The position numbers and the translations under genes are program-made. A stretch of DNA of 64,000 nt from JBKECP01 sp047974765 (GTDB lineage: Bacteria > Pseudomonadota > Gammaproteobacteria > Pseudomonadales > Halieaceae): assembly GCA_047974765.1 (NCBI GenBank), contig JBKECP010000020.1:62001-126000 (forward strand), in the 5' to 3' direction. This document shows positions 18,630 to 27,516 of this stretch, one piece after another. Numbering within the stretch: the first letter of the stretch is position 1; each line of letters opens with the position of its first letter. Under the pieces are notes generated by a model. It had not been told where the DNA came from and searched no databases. It was given only the letters and a program-made list of their open reading frames with translations.

Positions 18630-19220
18630 TCAGATTGCGCGCAGCAAAAAAGAAACGCCCGCCAGCGCAATTGCTGCGCCACCGGCGCGTACCAGCACCT
18701 GGCCTGCGGGCCAGCGTTGTAAAGAGCCAAAGGCAATACCGCACAGATGCAGCAGCCCTGTACAGATAACAAAACCCATGCTGTAAGCCAGTGAATTAGC
18801 AGCGTGAGGCAGCTCTGTACCGTGTGCATGACCGTGAAAGATAGCGAAGGCACCGACTAAAACCGCAGCTATCCACAGCGGCGGACGAATGGCAAATACA
18901 ACCATAAGGCCCAGTACCAGTGCTGAAATGGCAATACCCAATTCAACACCTGGCAGAGGTATAGCGATCACTCCCATTGCGCCACCTATGGCCATAACCA
19001 CTGGAAAAACTACCGGCAATACCCACAGTGCCGGATTACCAAGGATGGCTCCCCACAAGCCCACCGCGATCATGGCCGCCACATGATCCCAGCCCAGCAA
19101 GGGGTGTAAAAAACCACTGTTGAATCCGTCGGCAACACCACTTGCTTCATGAGCGCTTGCGCTCACGCTTGCAAAAAGAAAAAGACCTGTAATCAATAAG
19201 CGTAGTAGCATTAATGACAT
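18630..19220 (-). CDS. HupE/UreJ family metal permease
   Basis: A 196-residue membrane protein. ATG 19220 is chosen because it gives a signal peptide (MSLMLLRLLITGLFLFASVS, ASAHEAS) and has GGGA 8 bases upstream; the frame is open to 19298. The exposed N-terminal histidine after cleavage (AHEASG) and the motif FLHPLLGWDHVAAM are characteristic of HupE/UreJ nickel/cobalt permeases. A second histidine cluster is FAIFHGHAHGTELPH. No urease or hydrogenase genes are in the window, so the metal's destination is unknown. Confidence 0.88.
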   Translation of the reverse strand: MSLMLLRLLITGLFLFASVSASAHEASGVADGFNSGFLHPLLGWDHVAAMIAVGLWGAILGNPALWVLPVVFPVVMAIGGAMGVIAIPLPGVELGIAISALVLGLMVVFAIRPPLWIAAVLVGAFAIFHGHAHGTELPHAANSLAYSMGFVICTGLLHLCGIAFGSLQRWPAGQVLVRAGGAAIALAGVSFLLRAI

Positions 19221-19373
19221 AGTGATATCCCGTGAATGAAAGCGTCCAGAAGGTGCCAGTGTTGAGTTTATTGAGAGAATTGCGCGTAGGATACTCAATT
19301 CACCGCATCAGTGTCAGTTATTTATAACTATAGAAATACAAGGCTTTATTTGGCGGGTTTATAAAAGGGCGCA

Positions 19374-19419
19374 ATAAAAAACCACCAGCTGAGGCTATCA
19401 AAAGCATCGGCTGGTGGCT
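19374..19419 (-). terminator. terminator of the acyl-CoA dehydrogenase gene
   Basis: On the minus strand AGCCACCAG pairs with CTGGTGGTT (one G-T pair), followed by a run TTTTTATT. It begins 9 bases past the stop codon. Confidence 0.75.
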
Positions 19420-19427
19420 TGATAAAA

Positions 19428-20564
19428 TCAACGACCGAGAATTTCGCGGGCGATCAGCTCGCGCATGATTTCTGATGTGCCCGCGTAAATACGTTGTATA
19501 CGCGCATCAGTGTAGTAGCGCGAGATGGGGTATTCAGTGGTATAGCCGTAACCGCCAAACAGCTGTAAACATTCGTCGATGGTTCTGCACTGCATTTCAC
19601 TGGAGGCCAGTTTGAGCATAGCTGCTTTATCAGCAGTCAGTTCATTGCGGGCATATTCGTCCAGACATTGTTCATACAATGCACGATTCAGGGTGACTTC
19701 GGTGCGCACATCGGCCAGTTTGAAACGGGTGTTTTGGAAACTGGCCACAGCCTGGCCAAAGGCACTGCGTTCCCTGACGTAATCAGCAGTGAGTTGCAGG
19801 GCGCCTTCAACAGCGCCGACAGCCTGAGCCGCAACACCCAGACGTTCGCGGGGCAGCTCCTCCATCATAATGACAAAACCCTTGTTTTCTTCACCGAGCA
19901 GGCTATCGGCGCTCAGGCGGACATCCTGGAAGAAGAGTTGGGCGGTATCTGAGCTGTGTTGACCGATTTTTTCAATTTTTTTGCTCTTTTCAAAACCGGG
20001 CAGGCTGGTGTCTACCAAAAACAGAGAGGTTCCTTTGGCACCCTTGCCCGGGTCGGTCAGTGCCGCCACAATCACCAGGTCGGCATGAATACCGTTGGTG
20101 ATAAATATTTTGGAGCCATTGAGCAGCCAGCCATCACCATCGCGGATAGCGGTAGTGTGAATACCCTGTACATCAGAACCGGCTCCTGGCTCTGTCATTG
20201 CCAGCGCACCGACGACGTTACCGCTGACCATTTTGGGCAGCCACTGCTGCTTTTGAGTTTCGCTACCGTGGCGAGCGATATAAGGTGCGACAATGTTGGA
20301 GTGGATGCTGAGGCCGGTACTGACACCGCCAAATCCCATTTTTGATAATTCTTCCAGAATCATCAGTGAAACATGAGGTGATGTGCCTGCGCCGCCGTAG
20401 GCTTCGTCAATATCGGGACAGAGCAATCCGGCAGCACCGAGAGTATTCCACAGTGATCGGGGAACAATATGATCCTTTTCCCACTGCTCAAAATGTGGGG
20501 TAATTTCCTGTTCAAAGGCCCGTCGTGCCATATCCCGGAACAGGCTGAGTTCTTCATTGTCCAT
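19428..20564 (-). CDS. acyl-CoA dehydrogenase
   Basis: A 378-residue FAD-dependent acyl-CoA dehydrogenase, the first beta-oxidation step. ATG 20564 has GGAGAG 7 bases upstream and gives the family's usual start; the frame is open to 20630. Signature segments are AMTEPGAGSDVQGI (FAD-binding signature), GSKIFITNGIHADLVIV, RERLGVAAQAVG and the C-terminal QLFGGYGYTTEYPISRYYTDARIQRIYAGTSE pattern with the catalytic glutamate context GTSEIMRELIAREI. It is divergent from an AraC-type regulator, which probably controls it. The chain length of the substrate cannot be read. Confidence 0.94.
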   Translation of the reverse strand: MDNEELSLFRDMARRAFEQEITPHFEQWEKDHIVPRSLWNTLGAAGLLCPDIDEAYGGAGTSPHVSLMILEELSKMGFGGVSTGLSIHSNIVAPYIARHGSETQKQQWLPKMVSGNVVGALAMTEPGAGSDVQGIHTTAIRDGDGWLLNGSKIFITNGIHADLVIVAALTDPGKGAKGTSLFLVDTSLPGFEKSKKIEKIGQHSSDTAQLFFQDVRLSADSLLGEENKGFVIMMEELPRERLGVAAQAVGAVEGALQLTADYVRERSAFGQAVASFQNTRFKLADVRTEVTLNRALYEQCLDEYARNELTADKAAMLKLASSEMQCRTIDECLQLFGGYGYTTEYPISRYYTDARIQRIYAGTSEIMRELIAREILGR

Positions 20565-20676
20565 GAAATGCTCTCCAGAGAGGTTTGAATAAAGGTCAGG
20601 TAATAGAAGGCTTGTTAAAAACGGGCGCAAGTGTGCTTAAAAGCCTTTGTGCTGGCAATGACCCAATCAGCCAAAA

Positions 20677-20717
20677 TTTGATTTAAAAAGACAAAGTGCT
20701 TTTGTTTTGATTTAAAA
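20677..20717. repeat. direct repeat in the divergent promoter region (candidate operator)
   Basis: TTTGATTTAAAA occurs at 20677-20688 and again at 20706-20717, in the same orientation, with starts 29 bases apart (close to three helical turns). It lies between the divergent acyl-CoA dehydrogenase and AraC genes. Direct repeats at this kind of spacing are typical of AraC-family binding sites; binding is inferred. Confidence 0.5.
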
Positions 20718-20759
20718 TGCCTCAATTATCCCGTTTATCCACAATATTATTAACTTTCC

Positions 20760-21776
20760 ATGACAGCTTCAGCAAAACTTCAACAGCCGGGTATCGCCAC
20801 TCATTTTATTCAGGTGCTGATGGCAAGGGCACGGGATAAAGGGGTTCCGGTGGAGCGTTTGCTGGCGGCGGCACGTCTTAATGATATGTCACTGGCTGAA
20901 GGGCGGCTCCGGGTCAGCCCGGATCAGCTGGGCTCACTGATGCGCCTGGTCTGGCGTGAGCTTGACGATGAGCTAATGGGTTTTGGAGCGGGCGTTCACC
21001 GTTTTGGCTGTTTTGCTCTGATGGCCCGGCAGATGGTTGATTGCGGCACACTGGGTGAGGCGCTGCGTTATTCATTTCGTTTTTATAATTTGATTTCACC
21101 CGCTTTGCGCTGGCATCTGGTTGAAGAGGGCGAACACTGTGTTCTTTCTATCGAATTGTTGGCGCCAGAACAGGATGATGATCACCTGCTGGAAGAATTT
21201 ATCCTGTTAATGTGGCACCGTTTCTGCAACTGGTTGATTGGTGAGAAAATACCGCTGGTGGAAACAGTGTTGCGTTTTGCGAAACCGGCCCACAGTGCGG
21301 AGTACCGGCTGATGTTTCCGGGGACGGTACGTTATGGCAGCAAACTCAGTAGTATTACGGTTGATTGCCGTTGTCTGTCCTCGGCTATTGTGCGTTCGCG
21401 CCGCGATTTTAATTGCTATCTGCCCCAGCTGCCGAACGAGTGGTTTGTCAAACAGGTTTTTGATGGCAGTGTCAGCGGGCGGGTGCTACAGGAGATGGAG
21501 GAATATTCAGCGGCACTGACACTGGAAGAGCTGGCTGAGCGCTGGTGTATCAGCAGCCGAACCCTGCACCGGCATTTACAGCAAGAAGGCAGTAGTTTTC
21601 GCCGGATACAGGAGCAGTTTCGCCGGGAGAAGGCCGAATCATTACTATTGGAGGGTCATCGCTCTATCGGCAGTGTCGCCCAGGCGCTGGCCATGACAGA
21701 ACCGGCTTTCAGTCGCGCTTTCAAACACTGGACAGGGATATCGCCGCTGGCTTACCGGCGCACCAGAAAATATTGA
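20760..21776 (+). CDS. AraC family transcriptional regulator (arabinose-binding-type N-domain)
   Basis: A 338-residue regulator with an N-terminal ligand domain of the PF12625 type (GIATHFIQVLMARARDKGV) and a C-terminal AraC helix-turn-helix region from about residue 235 (LTLEELAERWCISSRTLHRHLQQ, then SIGSVAQALAMTEPAFSRAFKHWTGISPLAYR). It is transcribed away from an acyl-CoA dehydrogenase and upstream of an aldehyde dehydrogenase and glycerol kinase. Related regulators respond to small acids or alcohols in several bacteria. The ligand here is unknown. Confidence 0.92.
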   Translation: MTASAKLQQPGIATHFIQVLMARARDKGVPVERLLAAARLNDMSLAEGRLRVSPDQLGSLMRLVWRELDDELMGFGAGVHRFGCFALMARQMVDCGTLGEALRYSFRFYNLISPALRWHLVEEGEHCVLSIELLAPEQDDDHLLEEFILLMWHRFCNWLIGEKIPLVETVLRFAKPAHSAEYRLMFPGTVRYGSKLSSITVDCRCLSSAIVRSRRDFNCYLPQLPNEWFVKQVFDGSVSGRVLQEMEEYSAALTLEELAERWCISSRTLHRHLQQEGSSFRRIQEQFRREKAESLLLEGHRSIGSVAQALAMTEPAFSRAFKHWTGISPLAYRRTRKY

Positions 21777-21861
21777 ATGCTATGGGGCCAGCAGGCTGTT
21801 CTTGCACAATCACAGTGCTACACTTGAGACTCTTGTCCCGTCAATCAGTGGAGATATAACA

Positions 21862-23289
21862 ATGAAGCAATACACCCGGTTTTATATCAATGGCCAATGG
21901 GTCGATCCAGTAACAGCTCGCCCGCATGATGTCGTTAACCCGGCCAATGAAGAGGTTTGTGCCGTTATCAATCTTGGCAGTGCCGCGGATGTTGACAAAG
22001 CGGTTGAGGCAGCGCGCGCAGCTTTTGAAAGTTATGGCTTCAGTTCGTTGCAGGAACGCATTGAGTTGCTTGAGTCCTGTGCTGCCGTTTATGAGAAACG
22101 CTATGACGACATGGCCGCCGCCATCACAGAAGAAATGGGCGCACCAAAGACACTATCGGCACAGGCGCAGGCTTTTATTGGTCTTGGCCATCTCAAGCAA
22201 ACGGTGGAAGTGTTGCGCAACTTTCAGTTTGAAGAGGATCTTGGTGAGCACCGTATCTTTAAAGAACCCATTGGTGTTTGTGGGCTGATTACACCCTGGA
22301 ACTGGCCGATCAATCAAATTACCTGCAAAGTAGCGCCTGCACTGGCCGTTGGTTGTACGGTAGTACTCAAACCCAGTGAGGTCGCGCCTCTGTCAGCTTA
22401 TGTATTTAGTGAAATCATGGATGAAGCCGGTGTGCCTGCGGGTGTCTATAACATGGTTAATGGTGATGGTGCCGGTGTTGGTAATGCACTGACTGGCCAT
22501 CCGGATGTGGATATGGTGTCCTTTACCGGCTCAACGCGCGCAGGCATCCTGATTGCCCAGAATGCAGCCAATACGGTCAAGCGTGTTACCCAGGAACTGG
22601 GCGGTAAATCCCCTAATATCATTCTCGATGATGCCGATCTGGAAGCGGCGGTATCCGGCGGTGTTCAGGCCATGTTTATGAACACTGGTCAGTCCTGCAA
22701 TGCGCCCTCGCGGATGTTTGTGCCCCGGTCCAAACTGGCAGCAGCTGAGGCCGTGGCCAAGGCTGTAGCGGATGCCGTTGTTGTGGGTGATCCACAGGAC
22801 GAAGGAACGGCTATGGGGCCGGTGGCTTCTGAAATGCAATTCAACAAAATTCAGGGTCTGATTGATACGGGTATCAAGGAAGGCAACAAACTGGTTGTGG
22901 GCGGTCCGGGTCGTCCTGATGGTATTGACAAGGGCTTCTATGTCAAACCAACGGTCTTTTCACTGCAGGACAACAACGCCACGCTTGCCCGTGAAGAAAT
23001 TTTTGGTCCGGTGCTGGTGATGATTCCCTACGATACAGAAGAAGACGTTATTCGTATGGCCAATGACACAGATTATGGCCTGTCGAGCTATGTCTCCAGT
23101 GGTGATATCGAGCATGCACGTAAAGTGGCTGCCCGCCTGCGGGCCGGGGATGTGCGTATTAACGGTGCTTTTGGCGGCCTGGAAATGCCCTTCGGTGGTT
23201 ACAAGCAATCGGGTAATGGCCGTGAATGGGGCCATCATGGTTTCACTGACTTCCTTGAAATCAAGGCAATCCACGGCTACAGCGCTTGA
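21862..23289 (+). CDS. NAD(P)-dependent aldehyde dehydrogenase
   Basis: A 475-residue aldehyde dehydrogenase. ATG 21862 with GGAG upstream is preferred over the open frame back to 21802. The oxyanion asparagine lies in TPWNWPINQ, the general base in TQELGGKSPNI and the catalytic cysteine is residue 279 in GQSCNAPSR. It oxidises an aldehyde to the acid in the cytoplasm. It is followed 3 bases later by glycerol kinase and preceded by the AraC regulator, so the group may handle an alcohol or lipid-derived aldehyde. The precise substrate is not determinable. Confidence 0.92.
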   Translation: MKQYTRFYINGQWVDPVTARPHDVVNPANEEVCAVINLGSAADVDKAVEAARAAFESYGFSSLQERIELLESCAAVYEKRYDDMAAAITEEMGAPKTLSAQAQAFIGLGHLKQTVEVLRNFQFEEDLGEHRIFKEPIGVCGLITPWNWPINQITCKVAPALAVGCTVVLKPSEVAPLSAYVFSEIMDEAGVPAGVYNMVNGDGAGVGNALTGHPDVDMVSFTGSTRAGILIAQNAANTVKRVTQELGGKSPNIILDDADLEAAVSGGVQAMFMNTGQSCNAPSRMFVPRSKLAAAEAVAKAVADAVVVGDPQDEGTAMGPVASEMQFNKIQGLIDTGIKEGNKLVVGGPGRPDGIDKGFYVKPTVFSLQDNNATLAREEIFGPVLVMIPYDTEEDVIRMANDTDYGLSSYVSSGDIEHARKVAARLRAGDVRINGAFGGLEMPFGGYKQSGNGREWGHHGFTDFLEIKAIHGYSA

Positions 23290-23292
23290 TCA

Positions 23293-24780
23293 GTGGGGCG
23301 CTTTATTCTGGCAATCGATCAGGGCACAACGGGCACTACCGTTGCCCTGATGGATTCGGAAGGGCGCCTGTGTGCCAGTGTCAACAATGAGTTTCCCCAG
23401 TTATATCCTCAGCCCGGCTGGGTTGAACACCGGCCGGGAGATATCTGGGCTTCAGTTATCAAGGGCATTGGCAGCCTTTTGCGCAAGGGGCTTTGTAAAG
23501 GTACTGATATTGCCGCTATTGGTATTACCAACCAGCGTGAAACAGCCGTGCTGTGGGACCGCAAAAATGGTGAAGCACTGAATAATGCCATTGTGTGGCA
23601 GTGTCGCCGCACAGCGGATTTTTGCGAATTACTGAAGTCGCAAGGACATGAAAAACTCGTCAGACGTCGTTCAGGGCTGGTACTGGATCCTTATTTTTCA
23701 GGCAGTAAATACCGTTGGCTGTTACACAATACCCGTGGTATTCGCAAAAAGCTGGAAGCCAATCGGGTTGCTGCGGGTACGATTGACAGTTATCTGATTT
23801 GGCAGCTCAGTGGTGGCGAGAGTCATGTCACCGATGTTTCCAATGCTTCGCGCACCTCATTGATGAGTCTGCGTCGATGTGCCTGGGACAGTGATCTGCT
23901 GGATCTGTTTGAGGTGCCGATAAAGATCTTGCCGCATATCCTGCCTTCTTCGGGTATTTTGGGCGTGACTAGGGGTGTGCCTGGTCTGCCCGATGGTATT
24001 CCTGTTAGCGGTGTTGCAGGTGATCAACAGGCTGCACTGTTTGGGCAGGCCTGTTTTACCCCGGGAGATGCCAAATGTACCTTTGGTACCGGTTCTTTCA
24101 TTTTAATGAACACGGGCTCGGAGCTGTTGAATTCCCGTTCAGGTTTGCTGACAACACTGGCCTGGCAGTTAGGTGAAAACAAACCGGTTTATGCGTTGGA
24201 GGGAGGTGCTTTTATTTGTGGTGCTGCCGTGCAGTGGTTGCGCGATGGCTTGCAGATACTTAATCATGCCGCTGATATTGAAGCGCTGGCTCTGTCTGTT
24301 AAAGATCATGGCGGAGTTGAATTTGTTCCGGCACTGACGGGCCTGGGAGCGCCACACTGGGAGCCTGATGCCCGTGGCTTGCTGAGTGGTTTGACCCGGG
24401 GTACCAGTCGTGGTCATATCGCAAGGGCGACACTGGACGCAATAGCCTTGCAAAATGCCGATATCTTGCTGGCTATGGAGTGTGATCTGGGCAAGCGTAT
24501 GAAACCCTTGCGTGTTGATGGGGGCGCCGCTGCCAACAATCTGCTGATGCAAATTCAGGCTGATGTGCTTGGCCGTAAATTGATACGCCCCAATGTTATT
24601 GAAACAACGGTGGCAGGCGCCTGTTATCTGGCGGGAATCGGTGTTGGTCTGTGGGACGGTATCGACGATATTCGACAGATATGGCAGATTGATCAGGATT
24701 TTCGGGTAAAAATGAATCCCCGACAGCGCCGACAGCGTATTGCCAGTTGGCAAAATGCCATTGAACGTACATTGTTGTAA
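23293..24780 (+). CDS. glpK: glycerol kinase (FGGY family)
   Basis: A 495-residue FGGY carbohydrate kinase that phosphorylates glycerol with ATP. The N-terminal phosphate motif AIDQGTTGTTVALMD, NQRETAVLWDR, GVAGDQQAALFGQ, CTFGTGSFILMNTG, LTGLGAPHWEPDARG and DGGAAANNLLMQIQAD all match glycerol kinase. The start is GTG at 23293, 3 bases after the aldehyde dehydrogenase stop, so the genes form an operon. No glycerol-3-phosphate dehydrogenase or facilitator lies in the window. The sequence is a little shorter and more diverged than enteric GlpK, so substrate identity is likely but not certain. Confidence 0.9.
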   Translation: MGRFILAIDQGTTGTTVALMDSEGRLCASVNNEFPQLYPQPGWVEHRPGDIWASVIKGIGSLLRKGLCKGTDIAAIGITNQRETAVLWDRKNGEALNNAIVWQCRRTADFCELLKSQGHEKLVRRRSGLVLDPYFSGSKYRWLLHNTRGIRKKLEANRVAAGTIDSYLIWQLSGGESHVTDVSNASRTSLMSLRRCAWDSDLLDLFEVPIKILPHILPSSGILGVTRGVPGLPDGIPVSGVAGDQQAALFGQACFTPGDAKCTFGTGSFILMNTGSELLNSRSGLLTTLAWQLGENKPVYALEGGAFICGAAVQWLRDGLQILNHAADIEALALSVKDHGGVEFVPALTGLGAPHWEPDARGLLSGLTRGTSRGHIARATLDAIALQNADILLAMECDLGKRMKPLRVDGGAAANNLLMQIQADVLGRKLIRPNVIETTVAGACYLAGIGVGLWDGIDDIRQIWQIDQDFRVKMNPRQRRQRIASWQNAIERTLL

Positions 24781-24782
24781 TT

Positions 24783-24983
24783 ATGGGCGATATCCTTCCA
24801 TTTAAAAAAGCCTCATCGACCAGGCGTAAAAACCGTCCCAAAACTGCTGCCAATGCACTTTGTCGTAATGGTCACCATAAGTGGCTGCTCGATAAAACAA
24901 AGCAGTTTGATGTTAAACAGGGGCGATTGCTAACGCGCTATCGCTGTTGTCACTGTGGTAAAGAGCGGGTTGAGGCGCTGTGA
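24783..24983 (+). CDS. small zinc-ribbon-like conserved protein
   Basis: A 66-residue basic protein. The N-terminal half is rich in lysine and arginine (FKKASSTRRKNRPKTAAN), followed by two cysteine elements, LCRNGHHKW and YRCCHCGKE, likely a one-zinc ribbon. It starts 2 bases after the glpK stop and overlaps the next gene by 4 bases (GTGA), so it is embedded in the operon. Small proteins like this occur near ybaK-type genes in related bacteria, as far as I recall. Function unknown; nucleic-acid binding is possible. Confidence 0.75.
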   Translation: MGDILPFKKASSTRRKNRPKTAANALCRNGHHKWLLDKTKQFDVKQGRLLTRYRCCHCGKERVEAL

Positions 24984-25447
24984 CACCGGCTGTTGATGTA
25001 GTACGAAGAGCAAAAATTCCCTTCACCCTTCATCAATACAACCATGATCCGACAGTGGCATCCTACGGTGAAGAGGCAGCCGATAGTCTGGGATTACCAA
25101 GAGAGCAGGTTTTTAAAACGCTGGTGGTTGATATTGGTGGTAATAATCTTGTTGTTGCCATTGTGCCTGTCAGCTCGAGTCTGAACCTGAAAAAACTGGC
25201 TCGTGCAGCAGGTGTCAAGCGGGCCAAAATGGCGGTAGCCACTGCAGTCGAGCGCAGTAGTGGTTATGTGCTTGGTGGTGTTAGCCCGCTGGGTCAAAAA
25301 CGCAAGCTGCCAACGTTTGTTGATAGCAGCGCCAAAAAACTCCTCTGTGTTTATGTCAGCGCTGGCAGGCGCGGACTGGAAATTGCACTGGCGCCGACTG
25401 ATTTATTAACGCTTACCCGCGCTGAATATTTTGAGTTGTCAGAGTGA
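24980..25447 (+). CDS. ybaK: YbaK/EbsC family Cys-tRNA(Pro) deacylase
   Basis: A 155-residue editing protein that hydrolyses cysteine mischarged on tRNA-Pro. Family features are FTLHQYNHDP, GLPREQVFKTLVV with the conserved lysine, the basic ARAAGVKRAKMA segment and GYVLGGVSPLGQKRKLPTFVD. The start is GTG, overlapping the upstream stop (GTGA), so translation is probably coupled. No terminator with a T-run separates it from the convergent dehydrogenase. Confidence 0.93.
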   Translation: MTPAVDVVRRAKIPFTLHQYNHDPTVASYGEEAADSLGLPREQVFKTLVVDIGGNNLVVAIVPVSSSLNLKKLARAAGVKRAKMAVATAVERSSGYVLGGVSPLGQKRKLPTFVDSSAKKLLCVYVSAGRRGLEIALAPTDLLTLTRAEYFELSE

Positions 25448-25555
25448 TAATCGAGTCTGTGAATTACGCTGTAAAGCGTAAGAGTAGAGTGACAAAGGCT
25501 GATCAATCCCGCTATTTCGGTACTGAAGATCGAGGCTGTCATATTGTTCCCTTGT

Positions 25556-27034
25556 TCAGCGATCCAGACCACCCATCAGCATGTATTTAATTTCAAGATA
25601 GTCATCAATGCCGTATTTGGATCCCTCGCGGCCACTGCCGGATGCCTTGATACCACCAAAGGGTGCCATTTCATTGGAGATAATGCCCTCGTTGATACCC
25701 ACTATTCCATAGTCAAGCGCTTCAGCAACACGCCATACGCGGCCAATATCACGGGTGTAAAAGTAAGCTGCCAGGCCGTATTCGGTATCGTTTGCCAGCT
25801 CAATGGCCTGTGCTTCATTTTGAAAGCGGGTAAGTGGTGCCACCGGGCCAAAGATTTCATTGCGAAATACCGCCATGTCCGGTGTTACCTCTGTCAGGAT
25901 GGTTGGCTGATAAAATAGTGGCCCGATAGTATCTGCTGTGTCACCGCCAGTGACCAGTCTGGCACCGGCAGCAAGTGATGCCTGAACCAGCCCGTCGACA
26001 TCAGCCAAAGCCCGCGCAGTAATTAATGGTCCTATCTGTACCGATTCATCCATGCCGTTGCCCAGCTTCAGTGCCTGTGTCGCTGTTACCAGTTTGTCAA
26101 CAAATTCATCGTAGATGCTGTTTTGTATCAGCAGGCGATTGGAGCAGACACAGGTCTGACCGGCGTTGCGAAATTTGGAAATAATGGCGCCGTTAACAGC
26201 GGCATCGATATCGGCATCATCAAATACAATAAAGGGTGCGTTGCCACCTAATTCCATTGATGTTTTTTTCAAGGTATCTGCACAGCGAGCCTGTAATTGT
26301 TTGCCAACTTCGGTTGAGCCGGTGAACGTCAGTTTGCGTACCAGTGGATTGGCCAGCAGTTCATTGCCAATATCAGCAGCGTTGCCAGCTACCACATTGA
26401 TAACGCCGGCCGGGATGCCCGCACGTTCGGCCAGTTCGGCCATGGCCAGTGCTGACAGAGGTGTTTCACTGGCGGGTTTAATGATAATGCTGCAACCCGC
26501 CGCGAGAGCTGGTGCAGCTTTGCGGGCAATCATTGCATTGGGAAAATTCCAGGGTGTGATGGCGGCCACTACACCGACGGGTTGTTTGATACACACAATG
26601 CGTCTGTCGGTAGAGGGAGCGGGAATGATATCGCCATCAATGCGCTTGGCCTGCTCACCAAACCACTCGATAAAAGAGGCTCCATAGACTATCTCTCCTC
26701 TTGATTCGGTTAGCGCTTTGCCTTGTTCGGCGGTCATGATGATGGCCAGATCTTCCTGATGGCTCATTATCAATTCATACCATCTGCGCAATAGCTGTGC
26801 TCTGGTTTTGGCACTTTGACGTTTCCAGTCCTTCATTGCTTTATCGGCGGCGACAATAGCCTGAGCCGTTTCAGCTGCGCCCGCCTGGACAATCTGTGCA
26901 ATCACCTGGCCAGTAGCGGGGTTGCTTATGGCAAAGGTTTTGCCGCTGGCTGCGTTGATCCACTGACCATTAATATAAGCTTGAGTTTTTAGCAGGTTGT
27001 GATCTTTGAGTGAGAGTGATATCGGTGTCTGCAT
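25556..27034 (-). CDS. gabD: succinate-semialdehyde dehydrogenase-type aldehyde dehydrogenase
   Basis: A 492-residue aldehyde dehydrogenase most like GabD, which oxidises succinate semialdehyde to succinate with NADP. Motifs: TPWNFPNAMIARK, general base E261 in SMELGGNAPFIVFDD, and catalytic C295 in NAGQTCVCSNR, the two-cysteine GQTCVC pattern typical of GabD. GAGGGG lies 6 bases before the ATG. The sequence just upstream is a decayed IS110-type fragment, so its promoter lies within or next to former insertion sequence DNA, or it is read from pspF. No gabT is in the window. Confidence 0.9.
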   Translation of the reverse strand: MQTPISLSLKDHNLLKTQAYINGQWINAASGKTFAISNPATGQVIAQIVQAGAAETAQAIVAADKAMKDWKRQSAKTRAQLLRRWYELIMSHQEDLAIIMTAEQGKALTESRGEIVYGASFIEWFGEQAKRIDGDIIPAPSTDRRIVCIKQPVGVVAAITPWNFPNAMIARKAAPALAAGCSIIIKPASETPLSALAMAELAERAGIPAGVINVVAGNAADIGNELLANPLVRKLTFTGSTEVGKQLQARCADTLKKTSMELGGNAPFIVFDDADIDAAVNGAIISKFRNAGQTCVCSNRLLIQNSIYDEFVDKLVTATQALKLGNGMDESVQIGPLITARALADVDGLVQASLAAGARLVTGGDTADTIGPLFYQPTILTEVTPDMAVFRNEIFGPVAPLTRFQNEAQAIELANDTEYGLAAYFYTRDIGRVWRVAEALDYGIVGINEGIISNEMAPFGGIKASGSGREGSKYGIDDYLEIKYMLMGGLDR

Positions 27035-27061
27035 AACTGCCCCTCAAATTAGCTGAAGATT

Positions 27062-27516
27062 TATGACACTATCAACCTGACCATCAACAGGATGAAGTGC
27101 TGTCAGCGCTTGCAAGAAGCGCCGGGGTTTGGCCCGGTGATGTCCAGTGTGGTGAAACATTGGATGGGCGATGCCCGCCAATTCCGGTGTAGTTGTGATG
27201 CCTCTGCGGCACTGGGCCTGGTGCCCCGGCAGCACACAGTACGGGCGGCAGGGATCGCCTGAGCAGCATCAGCAAGCGAGGCGACGCTCAGGTTCGAGCC
27301 TTGGTTGTGCATGGTGCCAGAGCCGTTGTCAGCCGGACGGAGGACAAAAGTGACCCGTTGAGTCGCAGGATACAGCAAGTCAAAGCCAGATGCGGGTTTA
27401 ACACAACGGTGGTCGCACTGGCGAACAAGATGATCCGTATCGCCTGGGCGATCCTGGCTCGTGGTGAGCACTACTGCTGGGCTTCATCCGCATCCGCAGC
27501 CAAGGCGACAGGATGA
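27062..27516 (+). pseudogene. IS110 family transposase, C-terminal remnant with frameshift
   Basis: Two adjoining frames together read as the C-terminal third of an IS110-type (DEDD) transposase. Frame one (about 27092-27235) reads RLQEAPGFGPVMSSVV, then HWMGDARQF and ALGLVPRQH. Frame two (27241 on) reads TGGRDRLSSISKRGDAQVRA, LVVHGARAVVSR, DPLSRRIQQVKARCGF, TVVALANKMIRIAWAILARG. The switch at about 27236-27242 needs an indel. Family resemblance ends around 27475, at the pspF stop codon. The N-terminal catalytic part and any second end are missing, so it is dead. It separates gabD from pspF. Confidence 0.85.

Noticed and set aside
25455..25480. TTACGC-TGTAAA-GCGTAA hairpin after ybaK
   Set aside because: Six base pairs without a T-run; too weak to call a terminator.
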